Assembly: GCA_003615045.1 (NCBI GenBank)
Contig: ML014120.1
Location: 124,001 to 188,000, forward strand
DNA from: Caulochytrium protostelioides
Lineage: Eukaryota > Chytridiomycota > Caulochytriomycetes > Caulochytriales > Caulochytriaceae
Direction of reading: 5' to 3'
DNA length: 64,000 nt
Shown: in pieces, positions 28,121 to 37,067 of the stretch
Layout: every line of letters begins with the position of its first letter
Position numbering within the stretch: position 1 is the stretch's first letter
Made by a program: the position numbers and the translations under genes
Notes under the pieces: generated by a model
What the model was told of the DNA's origin: nothing
What the model saw: the letters and a program-made list of their open reading frames with translations, nothing else
The model's database searches: none

Positions 28121-29431
28121 ATGGAACCATCGTGGCTGCCCACGGCGCGGTCGGCGCTGGAAGCCCAGTTTCGCCAATGTGTGCCGCTCCGCCGTATCGC
28201 TTGGCCGACGACGCCCTGGCCGCCTGTGATCAGGCAAAATCCGCCGCGGGGCGATGCGGCCACGACGTCCGCCGATGCAAGCGATGACGCCGGCTCGAAT
28301 CACGGTCAGCTCGACATCCCCTGCTGGCCCGCGGTTCTAAGCGAATTGATTGCGCGACTCGATCAAAGCACGACTGCGAATCGTGAATACCTTATGAAGC
28401 TCATCAAGCGCGTTCAAGCGGACAGCAGTCGGCATCACGCATCACCCACTGCGGGACGCCAGCCATCATCCGGTGAGGACCCCGTGACAAGAGATGGCCC
28501 CGATGCATCCATGATCTGCACACCAGATGAATGTGAAGCCTTGCAGAGTCTGGATGAGCTCTACTGCGAGCTATTGATGGCCAATACGGCAGAGGCCCAA
28601 TCGATGCCGGCCTCGGCGCATGTGGTCAAGCAGTACCCTGTCCCCATGCCGTGCTCCGGTTTACCGTCATCGCCATCGGGCCATCCGGATTATACATACG
28701 TGACAATCCGCGAAGCAATTTATACCATCTCGGACGGCACGACCGGCTACGTGACCTGGCCGGCGTGCCTGACGCTCTGTGAATACCTCGCTGCGTCTCA
28801 GGAGGCCGCTGGCCAGCGCCTGCTCGAGATTGGGACCGGCGTCGGCCTGCTCGCCGCCATGTGTTGCGCTCTCAGCGACCGCGGCAGCCTGGTGCCAGCG
28901 CTTCTGCACGTCACCGCCACCGATCTGCCTCAGGTTCTCGACACCCTCACCCGAGCCAATCTCTTGCCGTTTTCGCAGGCTCGCTGCCATCCGCTCGACT
29001 GGGAAGCGCCACACACTGGACTTGCCGACCTTGAGACCGACTACGACGTCATTGTCGCCGCTGATGTCGTGTATGACCCCGTATTGTGGGCGCCCCTGGC
29101 CCGCACGCTGCATGCGGCCATCGTCGCGCCGTTCCGCCATCCTGTCACCCAGCCGCGGACACGTTATGCACTGCTTGCGCTGACGCCGCGTCGTGCTCAG
29201 ACCATTGACGGCTTTCTCGCGGCGCTGGCAGCCGTCGGGCTGCAGTATGCGCTGCTCGGCTTTGATCGGGATGCAGTCGTGTGGCCGCAGATCCCGCCCT
29301 CTCCGTTGCCCCACGCGAGCCGCGACATCAGGAGGCCGGTGGTTGCCAGTGGTCTCTACCACGAGCCTGAACAGCCTCCGGCCCTCATCTACAAAGTCAC
29401 TGCTCCATCCAATGTTATTACGAATGTATAA
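28121..29431 (+). CDS. EFM3: eEF2 lysine methyltransferase, FAM86/Efm3 family
   Basis: The family methylates a lysine of translation elongation factor 2 using S-adenosylmethionine. The 436-residue product has an N-terminal helical part (PCWPAVLSELIARLD) and then the FAM86 order: CEALQSLDELYCELL, a YVTIREAIYTISDGTTGYVT block (human: ISEGTTGLVTW), the SAM-binding motif I RLLEIGTGVGLLAAMCCAL, ATDLPQVLDTL, and DYDVIVAADVVYDPVLWAPL, which corresponds to the catalytic/post-II region of seven-beta-strand methyltransferases. ATG 28121 is chosen; the frame is open 20 codons upstream but with no ATG there. The stop TAA ends 13 bases before the right end of Fanzor copy D, so the transcript probably ends inside the element. 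Confidence 0.86.
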   Translation: MEPSWLPTARSALEAQFRQCVPLRRIAWPTTPWPPVIRQNPPRGDAATTSADASDDAGSNHGQLDIPCWPAVLSELIARLDQSTTANREYLMKLIKRVQADSSRHHASPTAGRQPSSGEDPVTRDGPDASMICTPDECEALQSLDELYCELLMANTAEAQSMPASAHVVKQYPVPMPCSGLPSSPSGHPDYTYVTIREAIYTISDGTTGYVTWPACLTLCEYLAASQEAAGQRLLEIGTGVGLLAAMCCALSDRGSLVPALLHVTATDLPQVLDTLTRANLLPFSQARCHPLDWEAPHTGLADLETDYDVIVAADVVYDPVLWAPLARTLHAAIVAPFRHPVTQPRTRYALLALTPRRAQTIDGFLAALAAVGLQYALLGFDRDAVVWPQIPPSPLPHASRDIRRPVVASGLYHEPEQPPALIYKVTAPSNVITNV

Positions 29432-29444
29432 AAGTCCGGGGACA

Positions 29445-29487
29445 CTTCGCGAACGCAATGCCTTCCTTGGCGCCCCCAGGGGTCCCC
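29445..29487 (-). ncRNA. Candidate omega-RNA 3' scaffold of copy D (two hairpins)
   Basis: Bases 29454-29472 form CGCAA / 9-nt loop / TGGCG. Relative to CACCA/TGGTG in copies A, E and F, the second pair is changed on both sides (A-T to G-C), while the fourth pair is now mismatched. Bases 29479-29487 form GGGG-T-CCCC, the second hairpin. Confidence 0.38.
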
Positions 29488-29800
29488 CAAGGCGGCAGTC
29501 CGCATTTGATTTGTCGCTGGATGCGCTTGCCGACCACCGTGGCTGCACCACGATGCGGCATAGCGCCGCAGGTCTGACCAGCGAGGCTAGGCAGCGCATG
29601 ATGTTCAACGCGGCATTGGTTCGCGGCATTGGTTTGCGGTTCACAAACTTGCTGTTGGTAGAATCATGCCGCAGCAAGCCTCGGACCGAGTGTTCCCTTT
29701 GCCCCGGCTTTACCCTTTTTTCAGAACCACATTCGTTTTGGCATACACCCGGGTCGCACAGATTTAGTCAACCGGCGTCTGGCTCGGTCGAGTGAGCGCA
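29445..29800 (-). pseudogene. Fanzor (TnpB-like) remnant, copy D: C-terminus and right end
   Basis: On the minus strand it reads SVRGLLRHDSTNSKFVNRK, then TNAALNIMRCLASLVRPAAL and CRIVVQPRW, the C-terminal RuvC-III region. A short direct duplication (ATTGGTTCGCGG / ATTGGTTTGCGG, about 29616-29639) splits the NRD...NAALN motif. DNA upstream of about 29760 aligns loosely with copy E (ATACACCCGGGTC shared). RuvC-I and -II are missing. The right-end hairpins are present at 29454-29487. It is convergent with EFM3. Confidence 0.66.
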
Positions 29801-30512
29801 CGCCTTGCACGCGCGAGACTTCCAAACGACCGTCGTGTCATGAATTTCCATCTTTATCAGGATAAGACTCGTCTCGGCACGCACCTGCCTGGTCCGGAAC
29901 TCTGAAGCCCGCCGAGTCGCCAGCGGCTCTCACGCCACGTCAGCACAAGTCGCCTTTCACGGAGCATCCTTATCACTGCCGCTCTCCACGATCAAATTGA
30001 ATCGAATCGTATACTCAGCTCATATACGCAGCAGCGTCGCCTCGCCAGACTGATCAGCTGGGAAGTCATCTCGAACGACATTTACGCCCCTCGCTCGGGG
30101 GGTCCTGTTTTCCGCCGCCGACCCTGGCGGAGCGAGCATCACGAACCCCCACATTCTTCCTAGAGAGCTCAGTTTTTGACGGGGGACCGTCAGGCCCGCG
30201 GTGGTGCCATCCGCGCATCGTGATCGTCGATTCTTCTATGCCAGAGACCCACGTTGGCGGTCCCTTCCTGAACGACCACGCTCTTCGTGAACGCCCGCCG
30301 GGTTTCATGCCCATGACGCGGTGCGCTGTCCACAGAACGCGACCCGCGCTACTTTCTGATCAGCCGTGAAGACGAGGTCGCACCCCGTTGCCAGCACAAT
30401 CGACGCGCCTGGGGGCGGCGCGTGGGACCGTCGGCCTCCCGCCCGGTTCCGCTTCGTCGCTCCGCTCAACGCCGCCGTCGTGCGCTACCAAGCAAACCAG
30501 TAGTTTGGCGCC
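29801..30512. other. Intergenic region upstream of SMC6
   Basis: Nothing coding recognised. The stretch should contain the SMC6 promoter. The base text is ordinary, without a TATA box close to the ATG at 30513. Confidence 0.45.
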
Positions 30513-33500
30513 ATGCCCTCCCAGCAGCGCGTGTCGCGGCGCAAGCGACCGCGGGTCGCTGCGAGCAGCGATTCCGGTGACGAGACCGATACCAGCGCAA
30601 CCTCGGCTGGCTCCGAACAAGACGAGACTCGCTCTTCCCGACGCCGGCAGGCCTGGCTGCGCGAGCCGGATCAAGCGGACGTGGCCCTGACACCAATGCC
30701 GGACGCGACATCGCTGAAGCGCTCGTATATGCAGGACTATGAAGGGCTGTCGGGCGTCTCGTCGCTCGAAGACACGGGCGGCGCGAGCTCCGACGGTGAC
30801 ACGCAGCCGTCGCCACATCTGACTGAGCGATCCGCTCACCGCGAGCGACTCAAGTATGACGACCTGTTTAATGACGAGACCTGCGGCCGCATTATGCGCG
30901 TGGAACTCAAGAATTTCATGGGCCACACTGCCTTCGATATCCACATGCACCCCAAGATGAACTTCATCTCGGGCGTCAACGGCGCCGGTAAATCGGCGAT
31001 CCTGACTGGCATCATCGTTGGCCTTAACGGCTTGTTAAGCATCGCGGGTCGTGGTAACAACCTGAGCCGGCTGATCCGCGTCGGGACCAATCGCGCCAAG
31101 ATCCGCCTCACCTTGTGCAATCAAGGGCCCAGCAAATACAAGCGCGAGTCGTATCCGGACCGGATTGTCGTTGAGCGTGTGCTCCAGCGGCTGGGGGAAA
31201 ACAGTTGTACGACGGCTTGGCGTGTGCTGGACGCGCATGGTGGCGTGCTTACCAAGAAGCGGCAGGAAGTCTTGGCCTTGTTTAGCTACCTTAACTTGGT
31301 CGCGAACAATCCCGTACTGCTCATGTCCCAGAACGAGTTTAAGAAACTGCTACGGTCCACCCCTGGCATGCTTTACAACTTCTTCGGTAAGGCCACGGGC
31401 TTGGAAGCCCGCTTCAACGAGTATGTGTCCGCGAGTGATGAAATCAAGACGACGGGACGCCACATCAGCAGCCTGCGCGAGGAAGCCAAACAGGCCCGGA
31501 GCGAAATCAAAGAGCTGGAGGACCAGCTCGGCCGATACGAGCAGCTGGGGGCCGACAAGTCGCGGCTGACCCAGCTGCAGAACGAGCTGGCTTGGGCCGT
31601 TGTCCGCGATAAAGAGATCGCGCACGAAGAGCTCGAGGAAAAGGCCACCGCAGTGAAAGCGGAAGTTGCTCAGCTGCAGCAGGACCTCGCAAAAATGGAG
31701 CGAGGGCTGCAGTCTTTGCGCCCGTCTGATCTGGACGCAGAGTATCGTCAGAAGCAGGACAGTACCCGCCAGGTCCAGGCGAATTTTACAGTGGTGCAAG
31801 CCGAGGTCCGCGACTGCCAGGCGAAGGTGGAGAGCGCGAAGGACCAGCTGGAGACGGCGAAGACGGACCTCGCCCGAGAAGAAAAGGAGCTGAAGGATAT
31901 TGATCGACGCATTGCCGAGCAACAGGAAAAGCTGAACGCACATTCACGCCGGGGGGAGCTCCAGCGGAAGCTGGAAGAGCTGAAAGCCACGATCGCGCGC
32001 ACGCAGCAAGAGATCCAGACCCATGAAATCGACGTGGAGACGCTGACTGGGCGCATCGGCACGACCGAGGACAAGCGGCAAGATGCGCTGAAGGATACGA
32101 ACGAAGTCAAGGGCCGTCTGAACGAGCTGGAAAAGGAAAGACGCCAGATTCAGAGTATGGCCAAGGACGCGAATGCGGCCTATGGTCCCGCCATGAGCCG
32201 ACTGCTGGCCGAGATTGACCGCTTACAGTGGCGCGGCAAGAAGCCCATTGGTCCTGCGGGCCAGTACGTCAGCATTCTGCCCCATCACCAAGCATTCTCA
32301 TCCGTCATTCAAAGCGTGCTGAGCCGTTTCCTGCTCGCCTTCGTCGTGACGGATTCTCGCGATGCGACGCAGCTCCAGCGCTTGCTTGCAACGATGGCCC
32401 GTCAGCAGCCGAGCCCAGGGCCCCTGCATACACGGCACATGATCCTTACGCTGCGCCCAGGCGACCTCCACCACGAGAAGGGCCACCCGGACCCCGCGTT
32501 GCTGACCACGTTCCGCGCGTGTCGTTTTACGGATCAACGGATCGAGCACGCGGCTATCATTGGCTTCCGTGTGGAGCAACAGGTCTTGATGCCCGATGAA
32601 GACGCGGCGTTGCAGTTCACGCGACGCGGCTACCCGTCGCGCGTGATGGCTTGCCTCACGCCCGATTGTCTCAGCATAGGTAGCAAAGAACCGGGAATGT
32701 TCCGCACGGTCCTCAATTCGCCGCGGGGACCTAGTCTAATTGGCGCGGTCAATGTGGCCCGGGAGCTAGAGCGTCTCGCGCGTGCCATGGAGGATGTCAA
32801 GCAGGAACTCTCTGGTTTTGAAGCGCGCTGCGACCTTTTGGCCAGCACCAGAAGCGGTCTCGAGCGCGATCGGAAGCGGCTCCAGCAAATGCTCCAAGAC
32901 AAGACCCGTGCTATCTCGCGGTTTGAAAACGAAGTGCAGACCGTCATGGATCAAATCGAGGAGCAGCCGACGCAAGAGATGTCGGCGCTGAACACGTTCC
33001 GCACAGAGATCACGAAGACGATCGCGACGGCGCGTCGCCAGCTGCCCGGTTTGGAGAAACATGTCACGGACCAGGAAGCTGTGCTAACCGAGACCCAACA
33101 GAAGCTCTTTCGACTGCGAAACCTGCTGCAAAAGAGCCAACAGGCCGAGCGGGCTGTGCTCTCGCGCAAAGAAAACGTGCAAACGGAAATCAAAAAGCTG
33201 AACCACACCATTGACGTACAGCGCGGCACCCTCCGCGCGAAGCAGCAAATTGTTGCCGTGCTGGAAACGGATGCCGAAGACGAGGCCGAAAAGATTAATG
33301 TGGCTCGGGCGAAAGCTACCGCCGTGTGCCCGCGGTGCCCCACGAATGGCAGTTCCGCGGACTACATCCAGCGCATTACGGAGTTGGAAGCGAAGCTAGA
33401 GGCGGCAACGGACAACGTCGATGTCGATGCGCTCACCGAGCGATTTTTGGTGAAAAAACAAGCGCTGGACCGTTTCCAGGAGCACCTACAGCAGGCCACC

Positions 33501-34025
33501 GAATTCAAGGAGAAGAACTCCTCGACGCTCCGCGATCGGATGACCATGCACGAAAACATCTTTGAGAATAAAGTCAGCGAGCTCAAAAATATGTTCTCCT
33601 CGATGACCCACGCAAACGATCTGGCATGTACGCTAGAAGTCTTTCGGAACCAGGAGAAAATTATTCTGCGGGGTCAAACTGAGAGTAGCGCCAGCAGCGC
33701 CACGTATCAGTCACATCGCGCGGCTGCCAAAAGCGGCGCCAGCAGTCTGACACGCTTATCGGGGGGCGAAGGGTCGATCACCTCGGCTTGCTTCCTGATG
33801 GCGCTGTGGCAGATCGCGAGCCCGTCGCCGATTCGGGCCATCGACGAGTTCGATGTGTACATGGACTCGGTCAACAGTAACCGCGTCGCCGATCTCATTA
33901 TCAATCACGTGCGCGAAAGCACTTTCCAGTGCCTCATCATTACTCCGACACCGTCTGAGCGCATCAAAACGAGCATGGCGCGAGAGGTCGGTGCGTTTCA
34001 TCGACTGGCTGAACCCTTGCGCTAG
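30513..34025 (+). CDS. SMC6: Structural maintenance of chromosomes protein 6
   Basis: SMC6 pairs with SMC5 and Nse subunits in the complex that resolves recombination intermediates and compacts DNA. The 1170-residue product, intron-free, starts with a ~115-residue Ser/Arg-rich tail. It then shows RIMRVELKNFMGHTAF and the Walker A loop GVNGAGKSAILTGIIVGLNG (~153). The string PVLLMSQNEFKKLL is the Q-loop region, and YNFFGKATGLEARFNEY is the SMC6-type 'FFmkaTqLe' element. Two long coiled-coil arms flank a hinge at ~550-750. The C-terminal head has the signature LSGGEGSITSACFLMALWQI (~1080) and Walker B IRAIDEFDVYMDSVN (~1107). A CPRC pair (VCPRCPTNG) lies in the second arm. Length matches the family (yeast 1114, human 1091 plus extra N-terminus). 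Confidence 0.95.
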   Translation: MPSQQRVSRRKRPRVAASSDSGDETDTSATSAGSEQDETRSSRRRQAWLREPDQADVALTPMPDATSLKRSYMQDYEGLSGVSSLEDTGGASSDGDTQPSPHLTERSAHRERLKYDDLFNDETCGRIMRVELKNFMGHTAFDIHMHPKMNFISGVNGAGKSAILTGIIVGLNGLLSIAGRGNNLSRLIRVGTNRAKIRLTLCNQGPSKYKRESYPDRIVVERVLQRLGENSCTTAWRVLDAHGGVLTKKRQEVLALFSYLNLVANNPVLLMSQNEFKKLLRSTPGMLYNFFGKATGLEARFNEYVSASDEIKTTGRHISSLREEAKQARSEIKELEDQLGRYEQLGADKSRLTQLQNELAWAVVRDKEIAHEELEEKATAVKAEVAQLQQDLAKMERGLQSLRPSDLDAEYRQKQDSTRQVQANFTVVQAEVRDCQAKVESAKDQLETAKTDLAREEKELKDIDRRIAEQQEKLNAHSRRGELQRKLEELKATIARTQQEIQTHEIDVETLTGRIGTTEDKRQDALKDTNEVKGRLNELEKERRQIQSMAKDANAAYGPAMSRLLAEIDRLQWRGKKPIGPAGQYVSILPHHQAFSSVIQSVLSRFLLAFVVTDSRDATQLQRLLATMARQQPSPGPLHTRHMILTLRPGDLHHEKGHPDPALLTTFRACRFTDQRIEHAAIIGFRVEQQVLMPDEDAALQFTRRGYPSRVMACLTPDCLSIGSKEPGMFRTVLNSPRGPSLIGAVNVARELERLARAMEDVKQELSGFEARCDLLASTRSGLERDRKRLQQMLQDKTRAISRFENEVQTVMDQIEEQPTQEMSALNTFRTEITKTIATARRQLPGLEKHVTDQEAVLTETQQKLFRLRNLLQKSQQAERAVLSRKENVQTEIKKLNHTIDVQRGTLRAKQQIVAVLETDAEDEAEKINVARAKATAVCPRCPTNGSSADYIQRITELEAKLEAATDNVDVDALTERFLVKKQALDRFQEHLQQATEFKEKNSSTLRDRMTMHENIFENKVSELKNMFSSMTHANDLACTLEVFRNQEKIILRGQTESSASSATYQSHRAAAKSGASSLTRLSGGEGSITSACFLMALWQIASPSPIRAIDEFDVYMDSVNSNRVADLIINHVRESTFQCLIITPTPSERIKTSMAREVGAFHRLAEPLR

Positions 34026-34623
34026 TGCGTTCATCGCGTCTACTTCTTTCAATATAGACAACTCTGTCACTGTACTGTTGTATGCGCTTTTTCAATTGTT
34101 AGAGGGCTTATGAGGAGCGAGGCCGCAAATGACGCAGCGTGCCCCGGAGCTGGCCGGACGGTCGCCCCACAGGGCCGCCTCGTCTCCTCAGGCACTCGCC
34201 CGTCGCCGTTTCAAGCGCCCATCGACCTTCGGAGATGGACGCCGGTCCACCTGCCGCTGCGCCCAGTAGGGTCTCTCTAACGACGTGCCGTGTCATGGGC
34301 GAGTCATTCGTCTCGCTGATGCATTGGCGGCCATCTACAATCTTTGTCCGGAAACAACGTGTCACGTTTTCACGGTTCCCGCTGTTTTCTTGGCAATACT
34401 AGAAGGGCAATCGCCGTGGTGCTGTACCCATCCCGAGGTCGACGTGTGACCATCGTAGATCCCTGACACCCCTTGCCAACCTTTCTGCCACTAGCACAGC
34501 GGTTGCCCGGGAGACCACCACGCCTCCTGTCTCGCCGTGCCGCACATTTTTATGCCCTGACGACGAGCTGCCCTTTGACGAGCATCCCGGACCTTCGACT
34601 ACTTGTCGACAGAGGCAGCCGTC
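34026..34623. other. Intergenic region after SMC6
   Basis: The first ~80 bases are T-rich (SMC6 3' UTR). The rest has no recognisable gene and presumably holds the promoter of the next plus-strand frame. Confidence 0.4.
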
Positions 34624-34875
34624 ATGGCTGGTGTCACTTACGAGCTCGGCCTTCAGGCCCGGAAGACCTGGTTCCATACGTACCGCCAGCTTGACGAGAG
34701 CTTGTATCGTCAGCTGGGCCATCGCCGCGAAGCCAGTGAGGCCGCACAGAAAATTCGAGAACATCTGCATGTTCTCGACGACTGGATCCGTCAGATGGAA
34801 GACAGTATTCGGTCAACAATGCCTCGTCGCGTCTCATTAGGCCGATGCATCAGTTTCGCTGGCACGTTCATGTAA
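34624..34875 (+). CDS. Short hypothetical frame, possibly first exon of a small gene
   Basis: The frame from ATG 34624 encodes about 83 residues, TYELGLQARKTWFHTYRQLD through EAAQKIREHLHVLDDWIRQM, an amphipathic, probably coiled-coil helix with protein-like composition. It ends exactly at CATGTAAGGTG, where GTAAGG could be a splice donor rather than TAA a stop. A candidate branch and acceptor (TTTTCTAG) lie near 34903-34910. I recognise no family. It could be a separate micro-protein or the start of a gene including the frame at 35008-35430. The splice phase could not be resolved. Confidence 0.4.
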   Translation: MAGVTYELGLQARKTWFHTYRQLDESLYRQLGHRREASEAAQKIREHLHVLDDWIRQMEDSIRSTMPRRVSLGRCISFAGTFM

Positions 34876-35007
34876 GGTGACCCGCCCCCTCAATAATCTT
34901 GATTTTCTAGCGATATGCCACTTCTGCTGATGCTTTGATGGACATGCGACGTTTCGCAAGGTACTCACGATGCAGGCAACGGCCTATCTCCGATATCCAT
35001 TACTCTC

Positions 35008-35430
35008 ATGCGCACACATCGCAGGGCGATCTCACTACTCGCATTGCGGCCATGGATGTTCCGCGTATCGACACTGTCGACACCTTCGCCGAGCGGCGTG
35101 CTGAGCTCCCATCTTCAAACGGTGGCCGACCACATCACCCGCTACCTCCCGTTTCTGCGATCACGGCGCCTCTTTATCGCTTTCGTCAGTACAATCGGTA
35201 TGCTGCCCTACGGCATCACGACCTACTCCAGTTATCACTTGGCGCGGCAGCGCGCCACGGTGGCGCGATTTCGGAAAAAGATGACCGCAATTCAAGCGGA
35301 CTTGGACGAAATTATCGCGTGCACGCTCGGCGCGCAAGCCCCCGATGCCTTCACGTGGGTCGCCGATATCGTCGATCTGCCGTGGGAGCTGGTGTCTGAA
35401 GAGACAGCAAAGCCATCACAGATCGTGTAG
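35008..35430 (+). CDS. Hypothetical single-pass membrane protein or terminal exon
   Basis: The frame encodes up to 140 residues with one hydrophobic segment (RRLFIAFVSTIGMLPYGITT) followed by a basic helix (HLARQRATVARFRKKMTAIQ) and a hydrophilic C-terminus ending in PSQIV. The topology suggests a tail-in-membrane protein with the basic side facing the cytosol or matrix. A splice acceptor (CACATCGCAG) at about 35020-35029 would remove the first codons and connect it to the helix frame at 34624. No family recognised. Confidence 0.4.
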   Translation: MRTHRRAISLLALRPWMFRVSTLSTPSPSGVLSSHLQTVADHITRYLPFLRSRRLFIAFVSTIGMLPYGITTYSSYHLARQRATVARFRKKMTAIQADLDEIIACTLGAQAPDAFTWVADIVDLPWELVSEETAKPSQIV

Positions 35431-35610
35431 TCTCTTGTCGTGACCATAGCGGCATGTGGGCAGGCGTTCGAGGTCATGTTCGTGACGCATCCTATAAACA
35501 GGTCCCCTTGTCGGCATATATAGCAAACGCATGACCAATATTTACAAGGCTCACTGTAGATTACTTAACGAAGAATGCGAAAAGGCTGCACTACACATCA
35601 CCAAGCAGCT

Positions 35611-36659
35611 TTAGGACAGGTTGGCCAGGTAGTCACGAACTTCCAGAGGCGTCAGCACGCGGAAGATCACTTCCTGTACCTTCTCGCCGGTGCGAGACAT
35701 GCCTTCCTGCATCTGGGCCACGCCAATCTCAATGTTCTTTTCATCCATGACGCCCTCGAATCCCTCCTTCAGCGTCAAAATCGCGGTGTGGACGGCGTCT
35801 TCGATTTCGAGACGTGGCGAGTAGCGCTTCTCTAGGAAGGTGCGTGCGCTGATCATGTTCTTGCCAATCGCCGTCGCTTTCCAAGGGAAGAAAGCGCCAG
35901 AAGGATCGACCTGGTAAAGCGCCGGGCCGTGGTGATCATAGCCTGCGATTAGAAGCGAAACACCGAACGGACGAACACCACCGCTCTGCGTGTACTCCTG
36001 CATCACAGCGGCCACATCCTTGACGAGGATCGGCAACGGCGGGTCCTGAGCGTACACACGGCGGTACTTCTGCGCAGCTTTTCGAGCCTCGTTCACCAAG
36101 AGACGAGCATCGGGGCCCATGCCTGAGTAGACAACACCGATAGAGTCGCAGACGCGCGACACCTTGTCGAACGAGGAGATATCAACCAACGGAGAGGGTG
36201 TCTTCTTTTCCGTCGCAATGACGATCCCGTTGGTTGCTATCAACAGCATCAGCAAAAATATCAATCACCGATCAGGCGGCCAAACGAGTGCCCAACAGAT
36301 GCAAACAGTAATCAAATGTTAGTCGCTGATGCATTTGTTGCAAGCCATACTGTACCCTGTTTCCGGATGAGCGCCACCAGCGTGTGGCGAGTTACTAGCG
36401 TTCAATCAATGCGATTTTATCCGACGGATCGCAATATAACCACTACCGCGTCCAGCATGATCGCATTTGGAGCAAATGGCCTCACGCAGGGTCACAGACC
36501 GTGCTGCATGACAGAGCAAAGTCCAGCAACGCCTTCTGACTTACCCTTAATTCCGACACTGGTGATTCCTTGGTTCACGGCTGCCAGAGCGTGCTCAATC
36601 TGAACCAACTTGCCCTGAGGCGAGAAAGTAGTCAGAGAGAAAGAATACCGGTCAACCAT
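35611..36659 (-). CDS. PSMA2: 20S proteasome subunit alpha-2 (PSMA2/Pre8), two exons
   Basis: This is a structural subunit of the proteasome outer ring. Exon 1 (36659-36545) encodes [20 protein letters not shown] and [10 protein letters not shown], the alpha-type signature, ending SVGIK plus one base at donor GTAAGT. Exon 2 (36236-35611) resumes after GATAG and reads [12 protein letters not shown], matching the family exactly. The spliced product is 246 aa, near the usual 234. Further family strings are [54 protein letters not shown] and the C-terminal [14 protein letters not shown]. The usual IEYA is IEHA here. The 308-bp intron (36237-36544) is the longer of the two seen in the window. Confidence 0.95.
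36237..36544 (-). other. PSMA2 intron (308 bp)
   Basis: The donor GTAAGT and acceptor GATAG join GIK to [12 protein letters not shown] in phase 1. The sequence is less GC-rich than the exons, as expected. Confidence 0.88.
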
Positions 36660-37013
36660 CGTGCCCCAAACGTTCAAAATGGAGGGAGGGGTCCAACTAG
36701 AGACTCAGGAAACGCGTCAGAATATCAAGACCGTGATGACTGATGATAATGGATCGGTTGACGGCAAATTTGGGCGATTGATGCACGTGAAGTTCACGTC
36801 AGGGGCGATAGGACCGACGAACAAGAGGCGCGTACGTGACACAGATGGGGAAGGTGCCGATGTGGGAAACACGTGTTTATAACCACTGTCGGTTCAGGTC
36901 AACGATTACATCGCGTCTCTCATCGAGACAGCATGCGGAACACGTGCGATAGGCATCTACCTGGCTAAAGATGGATCTATATTTCAAGAATCCATAAGGC
37001 CCACCTTCCCCAA
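36660..37013. other. PSMA2 promoter region, bounded by Fanzor copy E
   Basis: About 350 bases between the PSMA2 ATG and the right end of copy E. No gene or TATA box evident. Confidence 0.4.
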
Positions 37014-37067
37014 CCCAACACGCACACCATCCCCTCCATGGTGCCCCCCTCCCCCCCAGGGGTCCCC
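37014..37067 (-). ncRNA. Candidate omega-RNA 3' scaffold of copy E (two hairpins)
   Basis: CCCAACACGCACACC opens the block. Bases 37025-37043 form CACCA / 9-nt loop / TGGTG and 37059-37067 form GGGG-T-CCCC. A C-rich spacer (CCCCCCTCCCCCCC) separates the two hairpins and is longer than in the other copies. Confidence 0.4.
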
